Source: Fulvitalea axinellae (GTDB lineage Bacteria; Bacteroidota; Bacteroidia; Cytophagales; Cyclobacteriaceae). Taken from it: a stretch of DNA of 64,000 bases. A program made the translations under genes and the position numbers. Below the pieces are notes generated by a model, which searched no databases, was not told the DNA's origin, and saw only the letters and a list, made by a program, of their open reading frames with translations. The stretch covers positions 2,770,010 to 2,834,009 of the forward strand of contig NZ_AP025314.1 in assembly GCF_036492835.1 (NCBI RefSeq). Reading direction: 5' to 3'. Positions 56,661-64,000 of the stretch are shown piece after piece; positions within the stretch are counted from its first letter, which is position 1; each line of letters begins with the position of its first letter.

Positions 56661-56690
56661 AAAGCCCTGCCTTTTGGCGGGGCTTTTTCG
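56661..56690 (+). terminator. gap terminator
   Basis: AAAGCCCTGCC (56661-56671) pairs with GGCGGGGCTTT (56676-56686), including one G-U pair, with a TTTT loop and a T-run tail. Confidence 0.9.
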
Positions 56691-56738
56691 TTTCGGCACG
56701 GTTTGGGCCTCCACTTTCCGGAACGGACTCCCCTACTG

Positions 56739-58052
56739 ATGTTCCAAAAGAGAGAACGGCCAAAACAATACACACGCAATCAGACCAAGAGCTCACCAAA
56801 CTCGCAACAGCCTATCCAATGCGATATAGGCTTTGAGTTTGAAGTGCCGAACTGGGGAGTGTTCCGTAGATACGACCCGCCGGAAACGCCCCTGACTCCG
56901 GCCGAAGAGGAAGCCGAAACCTATTACAAAATAGGGCACACACTATTTGAGAGTGACTTTTGGACAGCGAAAACCGACGCCAACGAAGACAGAACCTCAC
57001 ACCTAGAGCTGGAAACCATTCCTTTTCACGAAAGCGTATCGGGCTATAAGAAGCTACTGGAAGTGTTACCAAAGATCCAGGAGTTCCTCTACTTTGTCCA
57101 ATCCGCGCCCGGCACACGCATAGGCAACGTAAAGGTATTGCCTATGGAGATGTTCAAACGCTACGGTCAAGTCAAAAGCCCCGAAGCCCGAATAGGCATG
57201 CCCGTTGACAAGCAGGAGCCAAAGATTTTCCCGCAGGCGTCGGCGGGGATAAGGCTGGACAAGCTTCACAAACTCTTCGACGATCTGGCGGCGCCGACCG
57301 AACAGGAATCCGCGCGCGAGGAATACCGCAAGCAACTGGGACGCAAGTTCCTGCACAGCGACCAAGAAACAGGGAATTTCAAAGAAGGCTCGCCACACGA
57401 CGCCCGCTATGTCGTCAATTCCGTCGATATCACCGTCAAGCAAATCGAGGAGATGTGGGGCGACCGTTTCAGCAGTTCGTTCAAAGGCTTCCTGACTATG
57501 GTACTTTTCTACTTGGTCGAAGGGAGCTTCGGGTCGCGGACATACGCCAAGGCGTTCACCGCTTTTCTGGCCCGGACGGATTTCGCCCGTATGTTCGATA
57601 TTCTCCCCGAAGACGAAAAGGAAATACTCAGAGAGGAAGACTGTCGCATTTGGCTCGATATCGTCTCCGCATCAGTGCCCGAGGATATGCGGGATCTCTC
57701 CAAACCGGTATTCGAGGGCGGTATTTTTAAGGAAAAAGCTCCCGTCCACCACAACAACCTGAGTGCCCTGAGCCGAAAGGATTGGCTAGTGGAGATGACC
57801 CGCGGGCGGGATCTTCTCACAAAAAGACACTTCCCCAACCGCCTGCGGGCCTATGAGTTGGAATCGATGGGAGCGTTCGGCGACAAAACCGACACCATAT
57901 TCGGCGTGCCGGCTCCCGTGATCGAATTCCGGTCGGGCAAAAAGGAACAGGGCGTCCGCGACGCTCTGGCGTATGCGGCCAGCACGTTCCGCTATATTTT
58001 CGCCCTGCACCGCGACATGGATTGTTATTACGGAGAAAACCCCAATTTATAG
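56739..58052 (+). CDS. putative effector with amidoligase-like motifs
   Basis: A 437-residue protein without signal peptide or membrane helix. A start at 56703 is also open, but MFQKRERPKQYTRNQ is preferred because the 927-residue effector has the same kind of leader (MF, basic and polar tract, then PIQ at 25-27). The body opens with CDIGFEFEVPNW (Glu33, Glu35). SHLELETIPF follows (Glu90, Glu92), then PQASAGIRLDKL (165-176), and VIEFRSG (Glu396) lies near the end. The order GxExE, hydrophobic-Glu strand, then a QxSxG strand resembles the glutamine-synthetase-like fold of amidoligases (COOH-NH2 ligases). I infer an ATP-grasp-free carboxylate-amine ligase or a protein-modifying toxin. It stands alone between terminated genes, and no immunity gene is visible. 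Confidence 0.5.
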   Translation: MFQKRERPKQYTRNQTKSSPNSQQPIQCDIGFEFEVPNWGVFRRYDPPETPLTPAEEEAETYYKIGHTLFESDFWTAKTDANEDRTSHLELETIPFHESVSGYKKLLEVLPKIQEFLYFVQSAPGTRIGNVKVLPMEMFKRYGQVKSPEARIGMPVDKQEPKIFPQASAGIRLDKLHKLFDDLAAPTEQESAREEYRKQLGRKFLHSDQETGNFKEGSPHDARYVVNSVDITVKQIEEMWGDRFSSSFKGFLTMVLFYLVEGSFGSRTYAKAFTAFLARTDFARMFDILPEDEKEILREEDCRIWLDIVSASVPEDMRDLSKPVFEGGIFKEKAPVHHNNLSALSRKDWLVEMTRGRDLLTKRHFPNRLRAYELESMGAFGDKTDTIFGVPAPVIEFRSGKKEQGVRDALAYAASTFRYIFALHRDMDCYYGENPNL

Positions 58053-58111
58053 CTTTCAATCCCTTTTCCCGTCCGATTTTCATCGTATTTTCGTCACAAA
58101 ACCTATAAACG

Positions 58112-58474
58112 ATGAGAAAAGTATATTATTTATCCACATGTGACACCTGCAAACGCATACTGAAAGAGCTTAACATCAGTGACGAAATTGAGAAGCAGGA
58201 CATCAAAACCGAAAAAATCACTGAGGAACAACTGGAAGAAATGCGGAAGATGGCCGGCAGTTACGAGAAGCTTTTCAGCAAAGTGGCCCGTAAATACCGC
58301 GAACTGAAACTGAAGGATAAAAATCTGGGCGAGGAAGATTTCAAAAAGTATATACTGGAAGAATACACCTTCCTTAAGCGTCCCGTTTTTATTCTCAACG
58401 ACGAGATTTTTATCGGAAACTCCAAGAAGACCGTATTGGCCATAGGCCAAAAACTGGGCGGGACTTTGATCTAA
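58112..58474 (+). CDS. ArsC/Spx-family protein
   Basis: A 120-residue thioredoxin-fold protein of the ArsC/Spx/YffB family, with redox motif CDTC (Cys10, Cys13) in YYLSTCDTCKRIL and the conserved Arg-Pro in FLKRPVFILNDE. The family includes glutaredoxin-dependent arsenate reductases, the RNA-polymerase-binding Spx and uncharacterised proteins. Neighbours give no arsenic context. The CxxC arrangement and C-terminus favour a reductase-like or Spx-like role without deciding between them. Confidence 0.87.
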   Translation: MRKVYYLSTCDTCKRILKELNISDEIEKQDIKTEKITEEQLEEMRKMAGSYEKLFSKVARKYRELKLKDKNLGEEDFKKYILEEYTFLKRPVFILNDEIFIGNSKKTVLAIGQKLGGTLI

Positions 58475-58609
58475 TGTCATTCCCAGTCTTATCTAAAAAT
58501 ATCACACTGTGGTTTAGAAGCGTCGGCACTGACTTATAGGGCAACACCAAGTAAGGTTTTGCCAGATAACAGTAACGAAACGGACTTACGACACGTAAGC
58601 TTCTTTCTT

Positions 58610-58754
58610 ATCAGCAGTGAGAATTGGAAAATTGAGACGTATGTACGAAAAAAATGAGACTGAAAAACACTCTAAAATACAGTCTGATTTTTTCAAAACA
58701 TACGTCTCATCTGTTTCAATCGCACGTATGAAAGTGAAATTTCTCACTGATGAT
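58610..58754. repeat. nested inverted repeat, possible MITE or structured RNA
   Basis: Outer arms of 14 bases (58610-58623 against 58741-58754) match at 13. Inner arms GAGACGTATGT (58634-58644) and ACATACGTCTC (58698-58708) match perfectly. A still-inner pair AGACTG (58657-58662) and CAGTCT (58680-58685) continues outward as A and T runs. Together they can fold into one long hairpin. No transposon family was recognised. Confidence 0.5.
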
Positions 58755-58772
58755 TTTTTAAACTTCTTATAA

Positions 58773-58808
58773 TACAAAAAAACTTTCGATAGTTCTACCG
58801 AAAGTTTT
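58773..58808 (-). terminator. leftward terminator-like hairpin
   Basis: A perfect 10-bp stem, AAAACTTTCG (58779-58788) against CGAAAGTTTT (58799-58808), with a T run on the minus strand. It has no adjacent leftward gene now. It may be the old terminator of the adenine deaminase transcript, displaced by the insertion sequence. Confidence 0.6.
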
Positions 58809-58988
58809 GCATAGGGCATCTCTCCCTCTTCTCAATATACAACTCCGAAGGTTAACGGGAAACAACCTGTCGGACAGACGTTTATTTAGCGGAATACGCC
58901 GTGTCAGATAATCCTGAAAACAGCACCAAAACTAAGAGTCCGTAGGGTGAAGCATAGAAAACGCCCCACGGATATCACCGAAAGGGCG

Positions 58989-58995
58989 TAAAGTA
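58989..58995. repeat. left 7-bp target-site duplication
   Basis: TAAAGTA, directly outside the left inverted repeat of the insertion sequence and identical to the sequence at its right end. Confidence 0.88.
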
Positions 58996-60646
58996 GGGTT
59001 TACTGAAAAAGCCCAGAGGGCTACCCAGCTAGGATATTTTGCCAGACAGTCTTTTCCTGTTTCTTGTCGCCGTCTTGAAGCCATATCCCGTATTTCCAGC
59101 TCAAGAAAACAAGGTCAAAAAAGATTTCGCTCTGAAATCTTTTCAAGTTGGCCACGAAGAAAATGCAGGCGATCCATGAAAGCGAAGTGTCCGCTCTCCT
59201 TGCCTGTATTTTGTCCAATCCGTGTCCCCGTTTCACTTCCCCGAATTTTCCTTCCGCCCTGCTCCGGTGCCGTTGGTGAAGCGTCCGGTTTTCCTTGCGT
59301 TCCCTGATTTTTTCGGGACTTGAGGGAGGCCTTCCCAACGGGGAGCCCACGAATTCCACACCCGCGCCGGACATGGTCTGCCGGGCGTTCCTGTTTCCGT
59401 AAATCTTGTCCCCGACGAATTTGCCGAGCTTCATTTCCGGGTTTCTCTCCCCGAAACTGTCGATGTGCCCGCGGATCACTTCCGCGTCACCCTCGTAGTA
59501 AGCGTCCCATTGCGCCTTGTCCAGATAGGAATAGCCTTCGTGAAGGCTTACGGACAATTTGGCGCCGAACTCGGTGTCGCTTCCGTTTTTGCCCCGGACT
59601 ATCGGCCGGACATGGGGCTGGAAGACGTTCACGATGCGGCCGTCCACCCTGTTGGCACCGGTCTCCAGCATGAGCGACTGTTGCCTGGCGATTTCGTGAA
59701 GCACCATCAGAATCTTCAAAAACCTGCTTTTTAGGCGTATAACGCCCTTGTTGGCCTCTATGAGGCTGTCGATATGCCGTAGGTTCCGTTCCAGATAATT
59801 CAGCTGTCGGCGTGCGCACACGCGCCAGAATTCGGCTCCTTTCCTCTTTTTTCTCGTCGCCCCGACATATTCCCTATGGGCTTTATCCCGGTAAGTCCGG
59901 GGCTTTTTGGATAAACCGGAATCCCTGGCGACGGGCCAAAGGAGGTCGATGATTTTCTCCGACTGCACCCTCGCCGTAGCCAACAGCCCAAGGTCCGTGG
60001 GGTATGGAATCTCTTGCGGCGCCACCGTCGCGTCGCAGGAGACAACCCGCTTGTCATCTTCGGCGTCCCCGGAATGCCCGTCTTTGGACCCTTCATCCCG
60101 ATCGCCCTCCGCAATACGGATCCCCTCGTGTTGCAAAAGCGAACTCATCCTGTTAAAATCCCCGTACCCGAGCCGCTTGCGGACCGTCGTGAACAGCGAA
60201 GGGTCAAAGGCCTTTTCCGTGGTGAACGAGCCGAGTCCCACGAAATACTGGAGATACGGATTTTCTTTGATTTGTTCTATCGCCTCGGCGTCCGAAACGT
60301 TCAGCTTATGCTTCACGATCAGCGCGCCGATGACCAGCCGGGCCGGTTTGCACGGACTGCCCTTGCCCGTCGACATTTTCGATTCGTAGACCAAACCCAA
60401 TTCCGCCCAGGGGATGGAGTTGGCCAACTTCACCCATCTGTTTTCCGGGTTAAGGCGCCCTATTTCCGGGTCCAAAAAACCTTCTATACTCAATTGCGAG
60501 GAACTTGTCTTGATCATAGGTGCAAGGGAAAAAATGCTCTCAGTCCTTTCTAAGGCCAATTTACGAATATTCCCTGTGCTTTGGAAAGGGAAACAAGCTA
60601 CCTAATCCACTGATAATCTTGTGGTTTTTACTTTTTCAGTAAACCC
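58996..60646 (-). mobile_element. complete insertion sequence, IS5/IS1182-like
   Basis: A 1651-base element bounded by perfect 16-bp terminal inverted repeats, GGGTTTACTGAAAAAG (58996-59011) and its complement (60631-60646). It is flanked by identical 7-base target duplications TAAAGTA (58989-58995 and 60647-60653). It contains one full-length transposase gene on the minus strand. Intact ends and duplication mean a fairly recent insertion between the adenine deaminase gene and its downstream region. The exact IS family is uncertain, since a 7-base duplication is not the commonest value for the IS5 group. Confidence 0.92.
59021..60559 (-). CDS. DDE transposase of the IS5/IS1182 type
   Basis: A 512-residue transposase that appears intact. 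The N-terminal DUF772/InsH-type DNA-binding domain (PENRWVKLANSIPW ... CKPARLVIGALIVKHKLN) is followed by the catalytic core. The core has Asp176 in VSCDATVAPQ, Asp384 in VGDKIYGNRNAR and Glu441 in GEVKRGHGLDKI (Glu436 is an alternative). Met15 (MIKTSSSQLSIEGF) at 60517 is a likely true start, since related proteins begin there. It fills nearly the whole element. Its GC content is visibly higher than that of the flanking gap. Confidence 0.92.
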   Translation of the reverse strand: MALERTESIFSLAPMIKTSSSQLSIEGFLDPEIGRLNPENRWVKLANSIPWAELGLVYESKMSTGKGSPCKPARLVIGALIVKHKLNVSDAEAIEQIKENPYLQYFVGLGSFTTEKAFDPSLFTTVRKRLGYGDFNRMSSLLQHEGIRIAEGDRDEGSKDGHSGDAEDDKRVVSCDATVAPQEIPYPTDLGLLATARVQSEKIIDLLWPVARDSGLSKKPRTYRDKAHREYVGATRKKRKGAEFWRVCARRQLNYLERNLRHIDSLIEANKGVIRLKSRFLKILMVLHEIARQQSLMLETGANRVDGRIVNVFQPHVRPIVRGKNGSDTEFGAKLSVSLHEGYSYLDKAQWDAYYEGDAEVIRGHIDSFGERNPEMKLGKFVGDKIYGNRNARQTMSGAGVEFVGSPLGRPPSSPEKIRERKENRTLHQRHRSRAEGKFGEVKRGHGLDKIQARRADTSLSWIACIFFVANLKRFQSEIFFDLVFLSWKYGIWLQDGDKKQEKTVWQNILAG

Positions 60647-60653
60647 TAAAGTA
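60647..60653. repeat. right 7-bp target-site duplication
   Basis: TAAAGTA, directly outside the right inverted repeat and identical to the left copy. Confidence 0.88.
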
Positions 60654-60679
60654 TTTTTCGAAAAGACAGACGGTCCCGA

Positions 60680-62314
60680 TTATACAAACAGGTCCACAAA
60701 CTCGAATTTCCTGCCGTCGAACAGCCCCTGATCAGAGAGTTTCAGCTCAGGGATAACCAGCAAAGCCATAAACGAAAGCGTCATAAACGGATCGTGCAAC
60801 CGCGTGCCCAGCTCCCCGGCCTTCCTGACTATTTCGTCATATTCGCCGGCCAGCTCAAATCCGTCTTGCGCCGACATCAAGCCAGCCACCGGCAACGGCA
60901 ACACATCCGTTCCGGCATCACCGACCACGCTTAGGCCACCCTTCGATTCCATCAGGACGTTTACGGCCTTGGCCATAGACTCGTCGTCCGCCCCCACGGC
61001 GATGATATTGTGCGAATCGTGCGCCACTGTGGAGGCTACCGCCCCGGCCCCGAAGCCAAAACCCCGGATAAAGGCCACGGCAGGCGGTTTGTCGTCATAA
61101 CGGCTGATCACGGCCAGCTTCAGCACGTCCGTTTCGGGATCGGCCACGGCCATTCCGTCTTTTTCCTTTACGGACATTATCTCTTGGCCAGTCACTATTT
61201 GGCCGTCTTCCACTGTGACCACCCGCATTTTGTCGGTCTTGGCTTCCAGCCCAAACGCATCGGGAAGGATTTCCCTCGACACAAACCTGTTCACCGGCTC
61301 CACCTCCACAGGACCGATCAACGTCCGGCCCTCTTCAGCCACACGTTCCCCGCTGATGTACGTGCCCAAGACTTCGAAATCCACGCCCGTGCCGTCCGTT
61401 ACAATAAAATCGGCCTCGTCGCCTTCCCTTAGCAAGCCCACGTCAAGCTTATAGTGCTCAACGGGATTGAGTGTCACCATCCTCAACACATCAAACAGGT
61501 CGAAGCCGTCGGCCAAGGCCCTGCGCACCAAAGTATTGATATGCCCGTCGATCAGGTGATTGGGGTGCGTGTCGTCCATGCAGAACATCATCCGGTCGGC
61601 GTGCTCGGATATCAGGGGCTTCAGCGCCTCGTAGTTTTTGGCCGCCGAGCCTTCGCGTATCTGCACTTTCACTCCGTGGATCAGCTTGTCCCTGGCTTCG
61701 GCTTCGCTTACGCACTCGTGGTCGGTGGTGATTCCCGCCTCGGCGTAGGCCTTGGCCTGCTCTCCCCTCAGTTGGGGAGCGTGGCCGTCCACCGGCTTTC
61801 CGGCATCATGGGCGGCTTTTATCTTGGCCATCACTTCCCCGTCACGGGCCAACACGCCCGGCCAGTTCATCATTTCGGCCAGATAATGAATATCCTCACG
61901 GCCCAAAAGCTCACGGACTCCCTCCACATCGATTACGGCGCCCGCCGTCTCGTGCACAGTGGCCGGAACGCACGACGGCGCCCCGAAGAAAAATTTGAAC
62001 GGCACTTGCTTGCCGTTCTCCACCATAAAATCCACGCCGTCCACGCCCAAGACGTTGGCAATCTCGTGCGGATCCGACACCGTAGCCACCGTCCCGTGAC
62101 ACACCGCCATACGGGCGAATTCGGAAGGCACCAGCATCGAGCTTTCCACATGCACGTGGGCGTCAACAAAACCGGGCATGATGTAGCGCTCAAGTACCGT
62201 TTCGGCCTCCAAGCGCTTGACTTCAGTTATTTTGCCTTCGGCGAAAACCAGCTCACCCGGGTAAATCTCCTTATTAAAAATGTCAACGATATTGCCTTTA
62301 ATCCTTCCCTGCAT
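60680..62314 (-). CDS. ade: adenine deaminase
   Basis: A 544-residue amidohydrolase of the Ade/AdeC type that deaminates adenine to hypoxanthine for purine salvage. The metal motif DAHVHVES has His53 and His55. Further conserved segments are DPHEIANVLG, SCVPATVHET, DGHAPQLRG, TDHECVSEAEA and MDDTHPNHLI, which carry the remaining metal ligands. The C-terminal domain with HDSHNIIAVG and GGLSVV is diagnostic for the family. The stop codon lies only 26 bases from the right target duplication of the insertion sequence, so the gene escaped disruption but has probably lost its native terminator. Confidence 0.96.
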   Translation of the reverse strand: MQGRIKGNIVDIFNKEIYPGELVFAEGKITEVKRLEAETVLERYIMPGFVDAHVHVESSMLVPSEFARMAVCHGTVATVSDPHEIANVLGVDGVDFMVENGKQVPFKFFFGAPSCVPATVHETAGAVIDVEGVRELLGREDIHYLAEMMNWPGVLARDGEVMAKIKAAHDAGKPVDGHAPQLRGEQAKAYAEAGITTDHECVSEAEARDKLIHGVKVQIREGSAAKNYEALKPLISEHADRMMFCMDDTHPNHLIDGHINTLVRRALADGFDLFDVLRMVTLNPVEHYKLDVGLLREGDEADFIVTDGTGVDFEVLGTYISGERVAEEGRTLIGPVEVEPVNRFVSREILPDAFGLEAKTDKMRVVTVEDGQIVTGQEIMSVKEKDGMAVADPETDVLKLAVISRYDDKPPAVAFIRGFGFGAGAVASTVAHDSHNIIAVGADDESMAKAVNVLMESKGGLSVVGDAGTDVLPLPVAGLMSAQDGFELAGEYDEIVRKAGELGTRLHDPFMTLSFMALLVIPELKLSDQGLFDGRKFEFVDLFV

Positions 62315-62337
62315 TGTCTTTACACTCTTATATAGTA

Positions 62338-62356
62338 AAAGGGCTCATGGCCCTTT
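62338..62356 (-). terminator. short hairpin after the STM3941-like gene
   Basis: AAAGGGC (62338-62344) pairs with GCCCTTT (62350-62356). On the minus strand it is followed by TTTTAC, a weak terminator just before the adenine deaminase start. Confidence 0.55.
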
Positions 62357-62357
62357 C

Positions 62358-62897
62358 TTATTTCTTTCTCTTTCCGTATTTATCCAAAGCTTCGTCCAGT
62401 TGCTGGATCAGCTTGTCTTTGGAAACCGCCAAAAACGTAGCGTTCAGGAACACTGGGGTTCCGTACTTCTTAAAGTCCGCCTCGGCTTTGCGCCGCGCCG
62501 ACTCGCTTTTTTGTTTTTTGATATAGGCTTCGGGGTTTTTCACCTCCACGGCTACAAGCCTGGCCGTAAATTGTCTGATAACCTTAAAGCCAGTAATATC
62601 AGACCAACGAACCAGGTCCGGCTTTTGGATAATGCCCGTAAAGTCCCCTATTCCGCTGTGATCCATGACCAAGCCCCTATTGTCGCCAAACATTCTGTAA
62701 CAGAGAATCACCGCACCCACCCCGAACATGCCAATGTTCAGATAGCCTATAGCCTTCGTAAAAGTAAAGTAAGCATCGCTACCGTCTGTGCTTTTCTGAA
62801 AAACAAGGCTAATGCCCATCAAGATGAACAGTAGACAAAGGACTAATGGGAACGCTATTCTGAGTTTGTTTACTTTGATGTTTGTTGCGTCGTTCAT
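62358..62897 (-). CDS. STM3941-like membrane protein
   Basis: A 179-residue protein with two N-terminal membrane helices (about 14-33 and 46-67) and a cytoplasmic PH-like part. The blocks LVRWSDITGFKVI, FTARLVAVEVKNPEAYI and YGTPVFLNATFLAVSKDKLIQ resemble the STM3941 family of bacterial membrane proteins of unknown function. No catalytic residues are evident. It is encoded between pyrB and ade, separated from each by a terminator-like hairpin, so it probably has its own promoter. Confidence 0.75.
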   Translation of the reverse strand: MNDATNIKVNKLRIAFPLVLCLLFILMGISLVFQKSTDGSDAYFTFTKAIGYLNIGMFGVGAVILCYRMFGDNRGLVMDHSGIGDFTGIIQKPDLVRWSDITGFKVIRQFTARLVAVEVKNPEAYIKKQKSESARRKAEADFKKYGTPVFLNATFLAVSKDKLIQQLDEALDKYGKRKK

Positions 62898-62944
62898 AGC
62901 AAAAGTGTTTTAGGTTTTAGTTTTAAAAATTTCACACAAAATAC

Positions 62945-62970
62945 AAAAAAGCCCGAAGATTACTCCGGGC
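62945..62970 (-). terminator. pyrB terminator
   Basis: On the minus strand GCCCGGAG (62970-62963) pairs with CTTCGGGC (62958-62951), including one G-U pair, with a TAAT loop and then six T. Confidence 0.9.
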
Positions 62971-62995
62971 CAAACGTTTTTTACTACGAATTGTA

Positions 62996-63925
62996 CTAAG
63001 CGGCGGTACCGCCAGCCAACAAATATATAACGGCCATGCGTATGGCCACACCGTTCTCCACCTGATCCAAGATAATGGCGTTATCGGCGTCGGCCACGTC
63101 CGACGACAATTCCACGCCCCTGTTGATCGGGCCCGGGTGCATAATCACTATTTCCTTGTCCAGCTCGTCCAAAATCTGCTTGTTCACGCCGAAATAGGTC
63201 GAGTACTCGCGCAATGACGGAAAGTACTTGATTTGCTGACGCTCAAGCTGAATACGCAATACGTTGGCAACGTCGCACCAAGCCAAAGCCTCTTTTACGT
63301 TGTGGGACACCTTCACGCCCAACGTATCGATGTACTTCGGAATCAGGGTTGACGGTCCGCAAACCATTACCTCGGCGCCCAGCTTCTTGAGGGCGAAGAT
63401 ATTGGAAAGCGCCACCCTAGAGTGGAGGATATCTCCCACGATCACGACTTTCTTTCCGGCCACGTCTCCCAGCTGTCTGCGGATAGAGAAAGTATCCAGC
63501 AAAGCCTGTGTCGGGTGCTCGTGCGTTCCGTCTCCGGCGTTAACCACATGCGCATCGATGTGCTTGGCCAAGAAGTGGGGCGCTCCGGGGCTGGAATGCC
63601 TCATCACAATCATATCCACTTTCATTGAAAGGATATTGTTGACCGTGTCAAGCAGGGTTTCACCCTTTTTTACGGAACTGTTGGAAGCCGCAAAGTTGAT
63701 AACGTCCGCCGAAAGGCGCTTCTGCGCAAGCTCAAAAGAAAGGCGGGTACGGGTAGAATTCTCAAAAAATACGTTGGCAATGGTAATGTCCCTTAGGCTC
63801 GGCACCTTTTTTATCGGCCTGTTGATCACTTCCTTGAAGTGATCGGCCGTGCTGAAGATCAATTGCAGATCCTGCTCGGTAAGGTCCTTAATGCCCAGAA
63901 GGTGTTTGGTGCTCAGTTGGTCCAT
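62996..63925 (-). CDS. pyrB: aspartate carbamoyltransferase catalytic subunit
   Basis: A 309-residue enzyme that joins carbamoyl phosphate and aspartate in the first committed step of pyrimidine synthesis. The carbamoyl phosphate-binding motif STRTR is at 57-61 in FENSTRTRLSFE. HPTQALLDTF near 139 and the aspartate-domain segment MHPGPINRGVEL are both conserved. No PyrI subunit lies next to it, as usual in Bacteroidota where pyrR often lies upstream. The upstream gene is beyond the window edge. A good terminator ends the transcript. Confidence 0.97.
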   Translation of the reverse strand: MDQLSTKHLLGIKDLTEQDLQLIFSTADHFKEVINRPIKKVPSLRDITIANVFFENSTRTRLSFELAQKRLSADVINFAASNSSVKKGETLLDTVNNILSMKVDMIVMRHSSPGAPHFLAKHIDAHVVNAGDGTHEHPTQALLDTFSIRRQLGDVAGKKVVIVGDILHSRVALSNIFALKKLGAEVMVCGPSTLIPKYIDTLGVKVSHNVKEALAWCDVANVLRIQLERQQIKYFPSLREYSTYFGVNKQILDELDKEIVIMHPGPINRGVELSSDVADADNAIILDQVENGVAIRMAVIYLLAGGTAA

Positions 63926-64000
63926 TTAGTTTGTGTTCAATTTCCAGTTGAAATGTCCTCTGTCTGAATCCTCTGTCTCTCTATCGTTACTCGCTGTCGG
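63926..64000. other. window edge upstream of pyrB
   Basis: 75 bases with no complete gene and no clear promoter consensus. It may include the end of the preceding pyrimidine gene, but too little is present to tell. Confidence 0.4.

Larger units (their letters stand above)
58475..58988. other. hairpin-rich gap left of the insertion sequence
   Basis: No convincing gene. A leftward 77-codon frame (58586-58819) consists of the inverted-repeat sequence itself. Visible structures are CTTACG/CGTAAG (58585-58599), the nested repeat at 58610-58754, a terminator-like stem at 58779-58808, and an imperfect stem at 58940-58971. The region could hold a structured RNA or the remains of a small mobile element. 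Confidence 0.5.

Noticed and set aside
58586..58819. Leftward 77-codon frame left of the insertion sequence
   Set aside because: It is made almost wholly of inverted-repeat sequence and starts just beyond the right arm of a terminator-like stem, so the frame is probably accidental.
61454..62335. Rightward frame of 293 codons opposite adenine deaminase
   Set aside because: Antisense to a textbook Ade protein. His/Val-rich composition is typical of a reverse-strand shadow.

Overview
The window looks like chromosome of a marine-type Bacteroidota (order Cytophagales, perhaps the Persicobacteraceae/Fulvitalea neighbourhood). The evidence is a type IX secretion (T9SS) C-terminal sorting domain, a PID-CTERM sorting tail, a TAnnTTTG-type promoter before gap, families largely confined to Bacteroidota (DUF4924, GSCFA, BT0820-type HAD, GH109), almost no Shine-Dalgarno sequences, lipoboxes of the SC/NC type and two sulfatases. 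The genus is a guess. No tRNA, rRNA or CRISPR array was seen.

Layout. 0.2-5.1 kb: a MaoC hydratase and LolD-type ATPase pair, a NUC1 nuclease lipoprotein, sucC, a SixA-like phosphatase and a small PID-CTERM protein. 5.3-10.2 kb: a 1642-residue T9SS surface protein with beta-helix-like repeats, two cohesin-like domains and a dockerin-like segment. 10.3-17.9 kb: a DEAD-box helicase, a GH109 glycosidase, a very unusual membrane regulator (tandem LamG domains outside, SARP-like winged helix inside) and a D-2-hydroxyacid dehydrogenase. 17.9-20.7 kb: rhomboid protease, DUF4924, manA and a thioredoxin-like ferredoxin. 20.7-26.0 kb: an exopolysaccharide operon fragment (OPX lipoprotein, Wzc-type tyrosine autokinase, GT2, WecA/TagO-like transferase). 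26.1-30 kb: a TPR protein, CCA-adding enzyme, a decayed YrdC/Sua5 paralogue and GSCFA. 30-43 kb: a YyaL-type thioredoxin protein, a GH18-like membrane protein lacking the catalytic Glu, a C1 peptidase, MtfA-like peptidase, BT0820-type HAD, gamma carbonic anhydrase, pabB, DUF1338 and a two-sulfatase operon. 43.3-49.6 kb: dinB, a 927-residue putative effector ending in a kinase-like domain, then gmd-fcl for GDP-fucose. 49.7-58.5 kb: an S9 peptidase, a propeller/AraC membrane regulator without a histidine kinase, gap, a second effector-like protein with amidoligase-like motifs and an ArsC/Spx protein. 59-60.6 kb: a complete insertion sequence with 16-bp inverted repeats and a 7-bp target duplication. 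60.7-64 kb: adenine deaminase, an STM3941-like membrane protein and pyrB.

How the genes fit together. manA, gmd and fcl supply GDP-mannose/GDP-fucose precursors that the Wzc/OPX/GT2/WecA cluster could use for a capsule or exopolysaccharide. GH109, the two sulfatases and the LamG regulator fit scavenging of sulfated or amino-sugar glycans. Two separate proteins (44.5-47.3 and 56.7-58.1 kb) share a short polar leader ending in PIQ and carry unrelated enzyme-like C-terminal regions. They are the best candidates for an undescribed system: cargo effectors of a contractile injection or other secretion apparatus encoded elsewhere. That link is inference, since no apparatus gene lies in the window.
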